A stretch of 64,000 bases of DNA from Polychytrium aggregatum (taxonomy: Eukaryota > Chytridiomycota > Chytridiomycetes > Polychytriales): assembly GCF_025602895.1 (NCBI RefSeq), contig NW_026516240.1:62001-126000 (forward strand). Direction: 5' to 3'. Made by a program: the position numbers and the translations under genes. Below the pieces are notes generated by a model. It had not been told where the DNA came from and searched no databases. It saw only the letters and a program-made list of their open reading frames with translations. Shown here piece by piece: positions 10,138 through 21,116 of the stretch. The stretch's first letter is position 1; every line of letters begins with the position of its first letter.

Positions 10138-13100
10138 TCAAGACTGCAGAATCGTTTCGAGGGCAGCGTGGTAAGGCGGAATGAACTGGAAGACCAGAGA
10201 TCGACTTGTGACGACACAGGAAGTCAGCGACGGATCGAATCGGATGTCCGACAGAATAATGGCGCCATTGGCGAGCTGGACCGATGTGAAGTATGTTGGC
10301 TGTGCAACGGGATAGAGCCAGAGCGACGAGAGTGAGAGAGTGTGTGAGAGGACACGGCCAGACACAAGTCCGTGTGCAGTATGCGAAATGTAGTTCCGGG
10401 CACCGATCGCATGCGATAGTGGATACGCCATCGTCACATAAGCGAGAACGAGGGCTCACCTGGCCGTCAAAGTTGCGGTGTGCAACAGTGTAAACATTAT
10501 TCATCGCCAGCTTGCTGCGGATGGTATCGGTGGAGATTCCACCTTGCGAGACGTTGGCGATCTCGTACTTTTGCTCGAGGGACTCGGGAAGGTTCTGTTT
10601 CCACATCCCCAGCCAGAGATTCTGGTCCAGGCCTCCGTTCTCGGTGAAGAGGATATAGAGCGGGAACTGGGCCTGGAAGTACGAGATGCCGGTGTTGGTC
10701 TTGAAGGCGACCTGCAGGTCTGTGGAATGGGCAGTACAGTCGTTAGCGCTTGATGGCAAAGGGGATCTTGCCGAATCGTCGGCTGATTAGAGGCATCATT
10801 CCTCTGAATAGCTCAGTCGGCATAGCTCAGTCGGCATAGCTCAGCCGGCTGCACGAAGAATGGCTGGATGGGCCCAGGGCATCAACTGTCCGCATCGGCA
10901 GCTGCCACACAAGACGGCGGTGCTGAACTTACTGTTGGCGGGGGTGCTTGGAGCCGTCGCTCCCTCGGTGTTCAGTTCCAGAGACATCTCCACGGACTGG
11001 TTGGGCAGCAGAGGCGTACGGGCATCAAGAGCGCGGGCCGGTGCCAGACCGAAGCTGCAGTCCAAAGGCAAAACAACTGCGGGGTCAGTTTCGATTGCTC
11101 GAGCAGCCCAAGGTTTGGGGTTGGGGGGGGGCTTGTTCAAGTGTATAGCGGGGCCATTATGGATGGTCGAATCGCTCCAAGCGTCCTCACCCAGCACTCA
11201 CGACCAGGCGCATAGGTGCGCTCGCGCAGACAGTGCTGTCTGGAACTTGCACACCCACGCTCCCTCCCATTCCATTCACAATACGAACCTGTTCTTGTTG
11301 AAGAGAATGCCAAAGTCACTCAGGGGCTGCATGGCCTTGTTGGAGAGCGTCATGTCCAAGAACGGAATGCCGGATCTGCGCACGACTAGAAGGCAACGAG
11401 CAAGTGTCAGTATAGCCATATGGGAGGCATTGAGTCTGGGGCCAGATAACATGTCGCCACCGGCCAAGTGCATTTGCCATGGCTGTGCTTACACGTTCCC
11501 TGAAGCTCGAGGCCTTTGCCGGTCTGTGCATTCATCAAGAGAGTCTTTGACAGCACGAGCCCGTGCTGGGTGTTCAGCGAGTAGAGATCGCCGGCAAGCT
11601 GCGCCGTGGGCGTCGGCACGGCTTTGGGAGGCGAGATGGCGGGTGAGGATGCTGCGGAATCGAACGGCTTGGCTGGCGAGCCGAAGGGTGTCGAGAGCTC
11701 TGCGGGCTTCTTGGGGGCCGAGTCCAAATTGACGCTGTCGACGCTCTTCTTGGCAAAAGGATCCAGCACAACATCGGAGAGCGAGTTGCCCAAGGCCGTG
11801 ACGTCCGGTTGGGTGCTGCCGGTGGTGTGGACGGCCGCGCCGTAGGACATGGGGCTGTATGCTGCTCCGCCCAAGGTGCCGGGGCTGCTGCCGAACGGGT
11901 TGCTGTTGACGAACCTGGGGGCCTCGTTTGTGGGGATATCGAGCCCAACGAAGGGGTTGTGCGCAGCGGGGATCGACGAGGTAACGTTTGGAACGCTCGC
12001 TCCGGCTGCCCCGGCGCCGAGTTGGCCGGTAAGATGCGTGCCCAGTGCCAACGCCCCTCCTGCGGGACCGGCGCCCAGGCCAGAGGCGAGGCTGTCGTAA
12101 GGCGTCGATACGCCGGTGCCAACGTTGTAGAGGCCACCAGGTCCTCCCTGGAACGGATTGGGCTGGAGCGAGGCCAGATCGGCGGCGCCGCCACTGAGGA
12201 GTCCACCAAAATCGCCGCCCAGGGGGGTCCCGCCAGCATGGCTGCCATAGGGATTGACGTACTGTCCATAGCCACCATCTGCCACCATGCCGAAGGCGTG
12301 TGCGTCCGACGCCGCGGCATCTTCGGTGTCGATCTCGAGCAAGTTGTTTCCGGGCATGCCGATCTGAGGCTCAGCAGAGAGGCCAATGTCGTTGACGTAC
12401 GGGTTGTTCATGAAGCCGTTGCCGTAGATGTTCTGGGCGGCCTGGGCGCTAATGAAATGGGAAGCAATGTCACGTTGGATGGGGGTGTGAGACAACAGAA
12501 TGATCGAAGCTGCAGGTGCACAAAATGCCCTCTCATACACAGGTCAGCCCTGAAGGTGCTTCGGCACACATCGCAAGCGACTGAGCCGCTCAGCAAGCAC
12601 AGAGCCGTGTCCAGCATCGAGTCGCGGGGACCTGCAACATAACATACTCGGCAATCTCCTTCTCGAAAGGATCGTGGGCACCGCGCACGACCAGGGCTTT
12701 GGACGGGATCACCTTGAGGACCCGGAACCCGGCCGTGAAGAGCTGGGGCGGCTTGTGGTAGATCGAGGCCAGCGTGGAGATGTGTAGATGGAGCTCGTCG
12801 ACGATGGCGGCCTCCATGTTTTCGGTTTCGGTGGAGATGCCTGGCTTCTCGGACAAGACGATCGCCTGTATTGCACGCAGCAGATTTGCACATGGGGCCG
12901 TGTGCGAGCCATTTGTGTCCGGAGAGCGGGGGTGTTAGGACCATGCGTGTATCACATGCAGCGAGAATTGGGTCGAATCGGCTACACGGTGCCCGCGGCA
13001 GACGGATGACCATGCCATACGCACCTTGGCAGCAACAGGGTCAGTCGAGAGCAGTCGCCAATAGATGAATCCGCGGTCGCGCAGATCCGGGTTGTCCACA

Positions 13101-16100
13101 TCCTCGGTGGCCCACTTGAGAACCTTCTGGATCAGCTCCTGACCGGCCGTCGGTCTCATGATAAACAACTTGACCGTGGCCGTGAGTAGCGCCAACTGCA
13201 CTTCGGCCGGCTCGTCCTTGAAGCTGCCGAGGAAGTGCGTGAGCAGCTCGTCCGAGTTCTCGATGCGATCCGAGTACTGGCCAATGATCCAGATCATCGA
13301 TGCCTTTGCCTCGGGCTCGTCGAGGCTGTCCAGGTTGTCGCACAAGGTGCTGATGATGGACTCGTAGCGGTTGGGGTACTTGCGGAAAATATCCTGGCGG
13401 TCACAGATACAGCGTAGATATTCAGACACGGGTGTCCCAGGACAGCAGACAGTCGCGTTGGACTGGCGCTGGCTGCTTGTATATCCAGACAGGCGGATCC
13501 ACAAAGGCACCAGGGCCGGTGCATCGCCACGCAGTCGTTGCTGCTCATCCAGCGATCAACTCTCCCCGCTGTGCCCTACCTTGATTACGATCACGGCTTC
13601 CTGCACGACATAGTTGACCTTGGTCTGGATCAAATCCACCAAGGCGGCGATGCACTTGTTCGCTGAAATCTCGATCTTGATGGCACACCGGCCGATGCAG
13701 CGGACAGACTTTCGCACAAAGTCGACGTCAACCTCAGTGGAGTATCTGTGGGCGTAATATCGATGAATCATGCCGGAAGGCAGAGGCAAAGACGCGGCAA
13801 CAGAACATACATTGACGGAGGCTGTTAGATACGCAGTCAGGAGGGTATACTCGGCTGCCCTTGGCTCCTTTGGCGTGCTTTTCACTCAGTGTGCGGCGGA
13901 AAGATGCGGGGTAGGGGTTGCAGAGGCCCCAGTCCACAACAAGCACTGTGTCGACGCGGTACGCACTCTTTCAGCTCAGGCAGGACTTGATCGATGTTGC
14001 TGTCGTTGGAGAGTCGGAACATGATGTCGAGCTTGACCAACTTGACGTAGATCGGGTCGTTGTACTTGCAGAAAAAGACCTTCATCTCGTTCTTGAGAAA
14101 GTCCGGGCGCCTTTGCATGATCAGCACCATGTTGCGGAGCGCGACGTATTGGACCTCGGGCCCGTTGTGGAGCAAGGTGACTGTCGAGCAGAGCATGGTT
14201 CATTCGAGAACGAGCCAAGGAACAATAATCAGCACAAGAGTCCCCCAAGGAGTGCGATGGGCGTTGGCCCGAACGGAGGACAAAGCCAACTCTCCACATC
14301 CAGGCTCATACCAAGAGGCGGGCCGAGCTTCTTGTAGAGCTGGTCGACGACGTCGTCCTTGGCGATGTAGTTCATCAGATAGATAATCACACGAACGGCG
14401 GTGAGGACAACAGCTGAATTGGAGTGCTGAAGACGAGGCACAACACGCTCGGCCAATAACTCGGCGTCACCGGGCTCCTGGGGCACGACGTACATGATGC
14501 CCTCAAGAATATACGCCTGGCCCCACCTGGAAGAAAGCAGGATAGAGAGTAATCAACATCAGCTGCCAGGGACTCTACTCGAGCTGCGAGCATGCCCATT
14601 TGGTGGTGCAGGTATGCCCAGCGACGATTCGAGGAATCCGTCCGGGACAAACGAATCGGCGAGCCTCCAGGACCTCCAGTACCTCCAGGACCTCCAGTAC
14701 CCACTTGTCGACCCGAAGCATTTGCGCCGAATCGTGCCCTCCCCCGAATGCCGTATGCACTCCACATCCATATACAATGCGTGACTGCCGATGCCCGATC
14801 CACCTGCCACGCTGTCTCGCTTGGTCGATGGCTAGCGACATTACTCTGAGCACTCGTTGATTGCCGTCAGGAGCTTGTTGGCCAAGGGGACGTCAAAGTT
14901 GAGCTCGAAGCTGGAGGACCTCTGAGAGATCTCGCTCAGAGCCGCAACGGCGTTGGCGACGACCTGTGTGCATACGGGATTATCAAAGAATGAGCAGGCT
15001 CGAGGTCAGTTCGGCTTGAATTTGAAAGAATGTGCCTTCCCCCCCCCCACTGAAAGTCTCCAGGATGCGTGGATCTCACAGTCGCTCGATTCAGGAAGTA
15101 ACATCACAGAACGAGGACGCTGCCTGCAACATCGGCCGCACACGGCAGTTGATCTCGTACCGTAGAGTTGTCGTGGTTCAGCAGGGCCCGAAGCTGCTCC
15201 AGGAAGCCCTCGTTCTCGGTGAGATTGCGGTCATACAAGAACAGCTTGGCCACAGCCATAGCCGAGGTCTTTGCGACGTACGGATCGCGATCGTTGATGG
15301 AGTGACGCAGGGGACCGCAGAGACAGTCGACCATCTTGTCGACTTGGATGTATCCCATGGTTCGGATGGCCATGCCTCGGATCAGAGGATTGCTGTCGGA
15401 GACATCCTAACAATCCACGAGCATAAGGCAGCGGCAGTGTTAGTGCCGAAGGGGGGGGGAGGGCGTGCACGTACACAGCGAATAGGAGCACCAGCTCGGC
15501 CGAGCACCACAGAAAGAGCCCCGCGAACACACGCCAGGGGTGCTCAGACGTGCTGTTGTTCGAAACGCTCGCGTTGGCTTTGGGAGATTACCTTGATGAA
15601 GCCGCTGATGGCCATGTCGACCATCTCGGGTCTGGAGCGACTGTAGTTCATCAGATAGAGATAAACCATCTTCTTGACCTCGAGGAGCGGGCAGTTCATC
15701 GAAGCCACCACGTCGGGATAGAGAGCCGACATATCGTTGCCCATGGTCATGTTGGCAACGATCTTCTTCATGGCGATCTTCTTTTTCTGGAACTTGGAGT
15801 CTTTTTTGTCGGAAACGAGCTCCGCCCGGAGCTCCTGGATCTTCCCTATAACCGAGGAACAGTAACGGATTCAGCCGAGGGCGCAAGGGGTGCCAGCAGC
15901 ATGGCGAAGCAGCCTTGCGCCGATGCCAATGATCGGCGGGGCGCTATATTCCTGTGGGACTGGGAATATCCCTGGGATAGTCGAGGGCGAGCTGATTCCA
16001 TCATCCCCCCCTCCTCAAAGCAACACGCACGGCCAAACAGCGGCAAAAGCGAGGCGCACACGACGCAACAGCTGCCGACGGAGCAGCGTGGCAAGAGGCA

Positions 16101-16137
16101 AAGACCGACCTCTCTGGAAATACTTTGCGTCTGACAT
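10138..16137 (-). CDS. AP-1/AP-2 complex subunit beta (beta-adaptin)
   Basis: Fourteen exons keep one frame and give 1144 residues: 16110..16137, 15592..15845, 15161..15406, 14845..14963, 14312..14526, 13967..14180, 13580..13745, 13025..13393, 12632..12865, 11493..12441, 11289..11385, 10933..11054, 10460..10719, 10138..10299. The first exon is only 28 nt and begins MSDAKYFQR, the expected adaptin N-terminus. Residues 1 to about 600 are the ARM-repeat trunk (for example [22 protein letters not shown] split over the start of exon 2). Residues about 615-930 form a Gly/Ala/Pro-rich hinge with a clathrin box LLEID and three NPF motifs plus one DPF. The last 210 residues are the appendage ear. Adaptors of this type bind clathrin and dileucine cargo at the Golgi/endosome or plasma membrane. 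AP-1 versus AP-2 membership cannot be decided; many fungi have separate genes. The hinge is long for the family (937 residues in total in mammals). Confidence 0.93.
10808..10849. repeat. 14-bp tandem repeat, three copies, in an adaptin intron
   Basis: Three near-identical copies of ATAGCTCAGTCGGC (the third with C for T) lie inside the intron between exons 12 and 13 of the beta-adaptin gene. Confidence 0.8.
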
Positions 16138-16673
16138 GGCCCGCGATTCTCAAACGCCCTGGCGAGTGGTTTGCTGGATAACTGGCGGGGATGGAGCAAG
16201 AGTGGAGGATGAGTCGCGAAATAGAGTCCGAGAGGCATGGCATATCCATTCAATAGACGATGGCGACAGCAACGGCGCCTTGGCTTGCACCAAGCGTGAG
16301 GGACGGGCGGCAGACACTCACGTATCGGTTGGTACCGTTGCGCTGTCGGCCTCGATTGCTCTCCTGGCCTGCTGTATGTGGGGGGAGGCGAGTGCGCTCG
16401 GGAGCAGAGAGAGAACAACCCTTGCCAAAGGCGGTCCTTTGGGGAGGTGCGTGTGTGTGTGGTGTGTGTGCACGTGATGCGAACCGGGCGGGATCGTGTC
16501 AGTGCTGTGGCGCGGATGGGTGGCACGGTGGCGCTGCGCCAGTGTGGGATTTGGCTGGGCAGCGAGTGCGGAGATGGGCCGAAGCTGTTTCTGGGGCGAA
16601 CGAACGATGCATATTGCTGTGTTTGCGGGGCTGGCGCGGTTTACAGTGGGTGTCTCGCATAATCGAAGTGTCA

Positions 16674-16808
16674 TGTTGAATGTTGGATGTTGGATGTTGG
16701 ATGTTGGATGTTGGATGTTGGATGTTGGATGTTGGATGTTGGATGTTGGATGTTGGATGTTGGATGTTGGATTTTGGATGTTGGATGTTGGATGTTGGAT
16801 GTTGGATG
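16674..16808. repeat. Heptanucleotide minisatellite (GTTGGAT)n
   Basis: About eighteen tandem copies of the 7-bp unit GTTGGAT, nearly perfect (one GTTGAAT at the left end and one GATTTTGG variant near 16770). Because 7 is not a multiple of 3, all three frames stay open through it and generate artefactual proteins. A degenerate related tract recurs at about 17112-17160. It lies about 540 bases upstream of the adaptin ATG. Confidence 0.95.
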
Positions 16809-17326
16809 AGAGAACACATTCCCAACGGCCATCGACCCCGCAGAAGCATTGTCTCGCCGATCGGGCCGCTGCCTGGCTCGCTCCCTCTGGCATACGGCGA
16901 TCGACAAAACCATCTCGCTGCGACGCCGTGAACCTTGACACGAAGGCGCAATGCCGTCTTGGTGGGCCCGCCCACGTGCTTTTCGGTTTAGCTGTGGCGT
17001 GCTGCGCACGGGTTCCTGGCAATCGCAAAAACGGCGCACTGGCAACAAGGGCGCTGCTCAGCCGCACAGTCTGTGTGTGCTGCTGTGCATGTACTGATAC
17101 AAATGGACCTGGGATGTTGAAGTTGGATTTGGGATGTTGGAGTTGGACTGGGGTTGGAGCGGGTGCATTGGGACATTGGTAGAAGCAACGGAATTGATGA
17201 GCAGAACAAGTTGGGCTGCCAGCGAGGCGAGTTGCCGCGGGAATGCCCAGGCAGAGATGCAGCTCCAGAATCCCGGAGCGTGGGAGCCCAATGTCCAAGT
17301 GGACTGAGCAGCGTTGGCCAACCTGT

Positions 17327-17392
17327 ATCAATTGGAGCAACCGGAATCAATTGGAGCAACCGGAATCAATTGGAGCAACCGGAATCAATTGT
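17327..17392. repeat. 19-bp tandem repeat, about 3.5 copies
   Basis: Unit ATCAATTGGAGCAACCGGA repeated head to tail. It is followed by a second short series of TGTATCAACT/TGTATCGACT units to about 17440. Confidence 0.9.
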
Positions 17393-18037
17393 ATTAACCT
17401 GATCAACTTGTATCAACTTGTATCGACTTGTATCGACCTGTCTATCTCGACCGAGCCAACCCTCTCGCGCTGCCCATCATCCTTTCCCATCTTCCCACTC
17501 CCCCTCCCTTCGATTCCCCCTCCGGCCTCTCCATTCTCCCCCGCGTTCCACGGCCCACGCCCGTTCTCTCGTTGTTGGTGTGTTCATGGCCCGACCACCT
17601 CCGTCGTCGCTGTCTTTAAGCCCCCCCCCCATGTCCCTTTGGCCCTTGGCCCCTTCCATCCGCCCTGCAGCCACAAGGCCGTGCTGCCGAGGCAGCCGAC
17701 GTCACTTGATGCCGCGCCTTGCGTTTTCGTCCTGTGAGGGGCCGTTGCTGCGTCCACCCTCCTTCTGGGCCTGCGCCGGGCCTTGTCGCCGCTCGCCTGT
17801 CCTGGGCCTCTTGTGCTATTCTGGCTCGTTCTTGTCGTCTGCCAGTCTGTGCGCCCATAGGCCCGCGTGAAAAAAAGAAAGGCTCGTGTGTGTGCTCTTG
17901 CTGGTGCGCCCGGCGAGTGTCCCTGAATCCCCAGGCCAGCCAGCCTCCCGCAGCTACATATACTGTCCTGCCCGGCCCTCGATTTCCTCGTTGTCGTCGT
18001 TGCCGTTGCTCCCTCCCCGATTCCCGCTGCCGTCGCC

Positions 18038-20126
18038 ATGAAAGTCGCTGCCGTCTCGGCCGTTGTTGCCGCCCTCTGCGCCTCTGCCAGTGCACACATG
18101 TGCATGAGCAACCCTGCTCCCCGTGGTCTGCCTCCCTCCGAGGCCATGAATGGCGTGGTAAGTATCACAGCCCCGTGGTCTCTTGGTTTGCAGCACCCCT
18201 CGATCTGGCGGTGATCCGTTTGGGCCGTTTGGGCTCTCCACAGTGTAACCCCCACCCGCGCTGACCTCGTCCGTTGCTGCTCCCAGGGAATCCAACCCTA
18301 CGACTACAACATTCTGAGCCCGCTCGATGCCACCAACGGCAACGGCCGAGCCTTCCCTTGCCAGAGCAAGCCCCAGACCCCCAACACCTTCACCCTCCAG
18401 GCCGGCTCCACCCTCGATGCCGTCATCCGCGGCACTGCCAACCACGGTGCGTTTCTCCCCTGTCTCTGCCCCTGCCTCCGCTTCCGCCAGAAGGCAGTCC
18501 ATGGTAGCACCACCTCCACGAGAGCGTCTGCGCTGTTGGCACTGCCTCTCATCTTGTACTGTGTCTGGCGCATCAGCTCTCTGACCCATCTCTTTCACCA
18601 TCGTCAACCCCACAGACGGTGGCCACGTCCAGTTTGCCATCTCGTACGGTATGTATGAGCACACGCTGCGTCCCGTTGCCGTAGTGCACCTGCAGCTTGA
18701 TATCGCCGCGGAGCCATGTCCATGTCCTTCCAACTGATGCACCTCTCCGCTGCTCCCTCTATCTTGTCCCTGCAGACCAAACGACCTGGGTCGCCATCTA
18801 CACCGTCATCCGCACCGCCCTGCAGGCCAACACCACTGATGGTACGAACCAGATCGCGGTCCACCCAAAGCCATGTCGACTTGACACCCACCAGTCGTCG
18901 TCGTCGTCCCTGTCTGCCCATCCCAATTGCATTCCCTGACCCTTGAACTCCCTCCTCGCCTCGTCCTGCAATCTAGGAATCTACCACTTCCAAGTCCCTA
19001 TCCCCAGCAACATCCCCAATGCCGACCACGCCATCTTCTCCTGGAACTGGATCAACGCCATGGGCAACCGCGAGTACTACAGTGAGTGGTTCACGACCGA
19101 GCCCTGTCATTCAATCACTTTTGCCGCGGTCTTGTCTGTGGCACTCGCTACTGGCTCCGTTTGCTCTTGTTGTATCGTCGTCTTCGAATCTAACTCTTGT
19201 CGCGCCATCCTCTCTTTTCAGCCAACTGCGCTGATGTCTCCATCGTCGGCGGCTCCAACACTGGCTCGCTTGTTGGCCCCCAGCTCTTCATCGCCAACCT
19301 GCCTGGCTATCCCACCATCCCGGAAATGATTCCTGGTGCCGATGATGGCTCCAGCTACCTCGCCGCCCGCCCCACCATCACCATTGCCCCTGGCACACGC
19401 CCCACCGGCAACCCCTCCACCACCGTGGCCCCTGTCACCACCAAGTCCACCACCACCACCACTAAGCCCACTACCAAATCGACCACCACTACCACTACCA
19501 CCACTACTACCAAGCCCACCACCAAGTCGACAACCAAGTCCACCACCACTACCACTACTACCACCAAGGCCACCTCGACCCGCAAGACCAAGACCACCAA
19601 GCCGGCCAAGTCGACCAAGAAGAGCAAGACCACCAAGTCGACCAAGCCTGCCAAGAAGACCAAGAAGACCAAGACTACCAAGACCACCAAGCCCGCCAAG
19701 TCGACTACCACCACTACCACTACCACCACCACCACCACCAAGCCCCATACCACCACCAAGTCCACCACTACCACCACCACCACCACTACCACCGCCAAGC
19801 CCACCACGGTCAAGTCTACCACCACCACTACCACCACTACTACTGCCGGTCCTCAGCCCACCAATATCCCCACAAACGTTCCTTGCGTCCCCAAGGACCC
19901 CAGCCAGATCGCTGCCTTCTGTGACTCATTCAAGCACAATGTTTTCCAGCCGATCTGCCTGACTCCCGAATACTCCTACACCGTTCTGTTCAACCGCTGC
20001 TACGCTGACACCGGTGCTCCCGATGACGGCGAGGTCACCCTTGGCATCCGCCACTACAACGTCTGCGGTGGCAGCACCAGCCACGACTTTACCTCTCAGA
20101 TGTCGGCCCTGTTCAAGTACTGCTAA
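18038..20126 (+). CDS. AA11-like lytic polysaccharide monooxygenase with long Thr/Lys-rich linker and C-terminal Cys domain
   Basis: Six exons (18038..18157, 18287..18446, 18616..18648, 18776..18841, 18977..19081, 19222..20126) give 462 residues. A 19-residue signal peptide ends at Ala-Ser-Ala, so mature residue 1 would be His20, as needed for the copper histidine brace. The second brace His is H93 or H97 in ANHDGGHVQF, which aligns with the H-GGG-x-CQ motif of AA11. LSPLDA, a Cys after FP, GNREYY and NCADV also match AA11-type enzymes. LPMOs cleave crystalline polysaccharide oxidatively; AA11 members act on chitin. From about residue 220 a linker of some 150 residues is nearly all Thr, Lys, Ser and Pro, with a strongly basic central block. 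A short domain with conserved-looking Cys closes the protein; I do not recognise it. AA11 versus a sister family is uncertain; secretion is clear. Confidence 0.82.
19430..19850 (+). repeat. Low-complexity ACC/AAG triplet tract (LPMO linker)
   Basis: Imperfect ACC/ACT/AAG triplet runs encode the Thr/Lys linker. The antisense frames give long Val- or Gly/Leu-rich open readings that are artefacts of this composition. Confidence 0.85.
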
Positions 20127-21116
20127 ACGTCATTCAGTCCAATGAACCTTTGATCCCCCCCCCTCGCTCATTTATAGCTTTCCCCTCCTCCTCCTCCTCC
20201 TCCTCCGTTTCCCTTTGTTCTTTTCCAACCCTGCTCGCCATTGGAAGCCCAGGGCGTTGCCATTCAGAACGTATCGTAGAATCGATGCGCTTTGTCTTCC
20301 GAAAGTATGAATGAGAATGAACCAATTCAACCAGACTCTCCTCCCCCTCTCCCAAATTGATCGTAGTGATCTTTAACGTCATGTGTCTCCTCCTCTTTGT
20401 CCACGTTTCCGAACTATTCGTTGCCGGCCTTATCGAGGTTTTTTGTCCCCCGTCTCATCGGTCTTCCCCCCTCACCTCGAGGTCGTCCTCGTACTCATAA
20501 TCGTTCTTCAGGCCCCTTCTCCGCTCCCATCCCTTGGTCTCTCTTTCTTCCTCAAGGCTGGCTGTTGGGCTTTGTGTTTCGACGTATTGTACAGCATCTA
20601 TCAGGCTTCTGGAAATCCAATAGATCGTTCTTGACAGTCGAGATCACAAGCTTGGCATTAATCTCTCCTTTCCACAGCACTTTCCTCCCCATTTTCTTCG
20701 TCGCAGCAGATTGAGAAAATAAAAGAGAACGTAATACACCACAGACACATGCATTTATATATGACACAGCAAATCAGAGTGGTTTCAGTCTTGCTCAAAG
20801 AGCCTGGAAGGCTCCGATTCCATTCCGAGTGACCTGTTTGACGGCAGCGAGATGCAGGAGCGCCAGGATCGCTGGCTTGAGTTGGTGCTCGTCTGCAAGA
20901 CCCAGGATCGCGGAAAGGACGATAGAGGGAGAAAGGTGATGGGAATTAGGGTGGAGTGCGACATAGCGGCGAAGGGACATTGTGCGTGAGCGTCAAAGCC
21001 CAACAGCAAACGCAGTATCCAGACAGCAGCGACGCCAAGAACATCATGAAATCATCATCCCTTGAAGGGATTCTGAATGGACCCGCCATCCCCTTCCGGA
21101 AATCGCGACGGTGTCG
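20127..21116. other. Convergent spacer between LPMO and putative SKA3
   Basis: About 990 bases between two 3' ends. A (TCC)n/(GGA)n run occurs at about 20184-20206 and AATAAA-type A-rich sequence at about 20712-20722. One short minus-strand frame (20795..20980) is listed separately. Otherwise nothing recognised. Confidence 0.5.
20795..20980 (-). CDS. Small hypothetical ORF (61 aa)
   Basis: ATG-initiated 61-residue frame, not recognised. Its composition is protein-like: helical, Leu/Ala/His-rich, including SAILGLADEHQLKPAILALL. It lies just downstream of the putative SKA3 stop on the same strand, so it could be 3' UTR, a small gene or a terminal exon of another transcript. Reported at low confidence because no motif or splice partner supports it. 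Confidence 0.22.
   Translation of the reverse strand: MSLRRYVALHPNSHHLSPSIVLSAILGLADEHQLKPAILALLHLAAVKQVTRNGIGAFQAL

Larger units (their letters stand above)
16138..18037. other. Divergent 1.9-kb spacer with tandem repeats
   Basis: Separates the adaptin start (-) from the LPMO start (+), so it holds both promoters. It carries a 7-bp minisatellite, a 19-bp repeat cluster and a 600-base pyrimidine-rich tract before the LPMO ATG. ACATATACT at about 17955-17963 is a weak TATA-like sequence about 80 bases before that ATG. Long open frames in this stretch are read through repeats and are not considered genes. Confidence 0.6.

Noticed and set aside
10806-10850. TAGCTCAGTCGG triplicate resembling tRNA D-arm / A-box sequence
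   Set aside because: No B-box (GGTTCGANTCC), no cloverleaf, and the copies are only 14 bp apart inside an adaptin intron.
16496-17182. 228-codon frame with MLDVGCW repeats, and its antisense counterparts with SNIQHPT repeats
   Set aside because: Produced by the 7-bp minisatellite, which is open in every frame; no splice or family support.
19218-19837. Antisense Gly/Leu-rich and Val-rich frames over the LPMO linker
   Set aside because: Low-complexity antisense of the Thr/Lys triplet tract.
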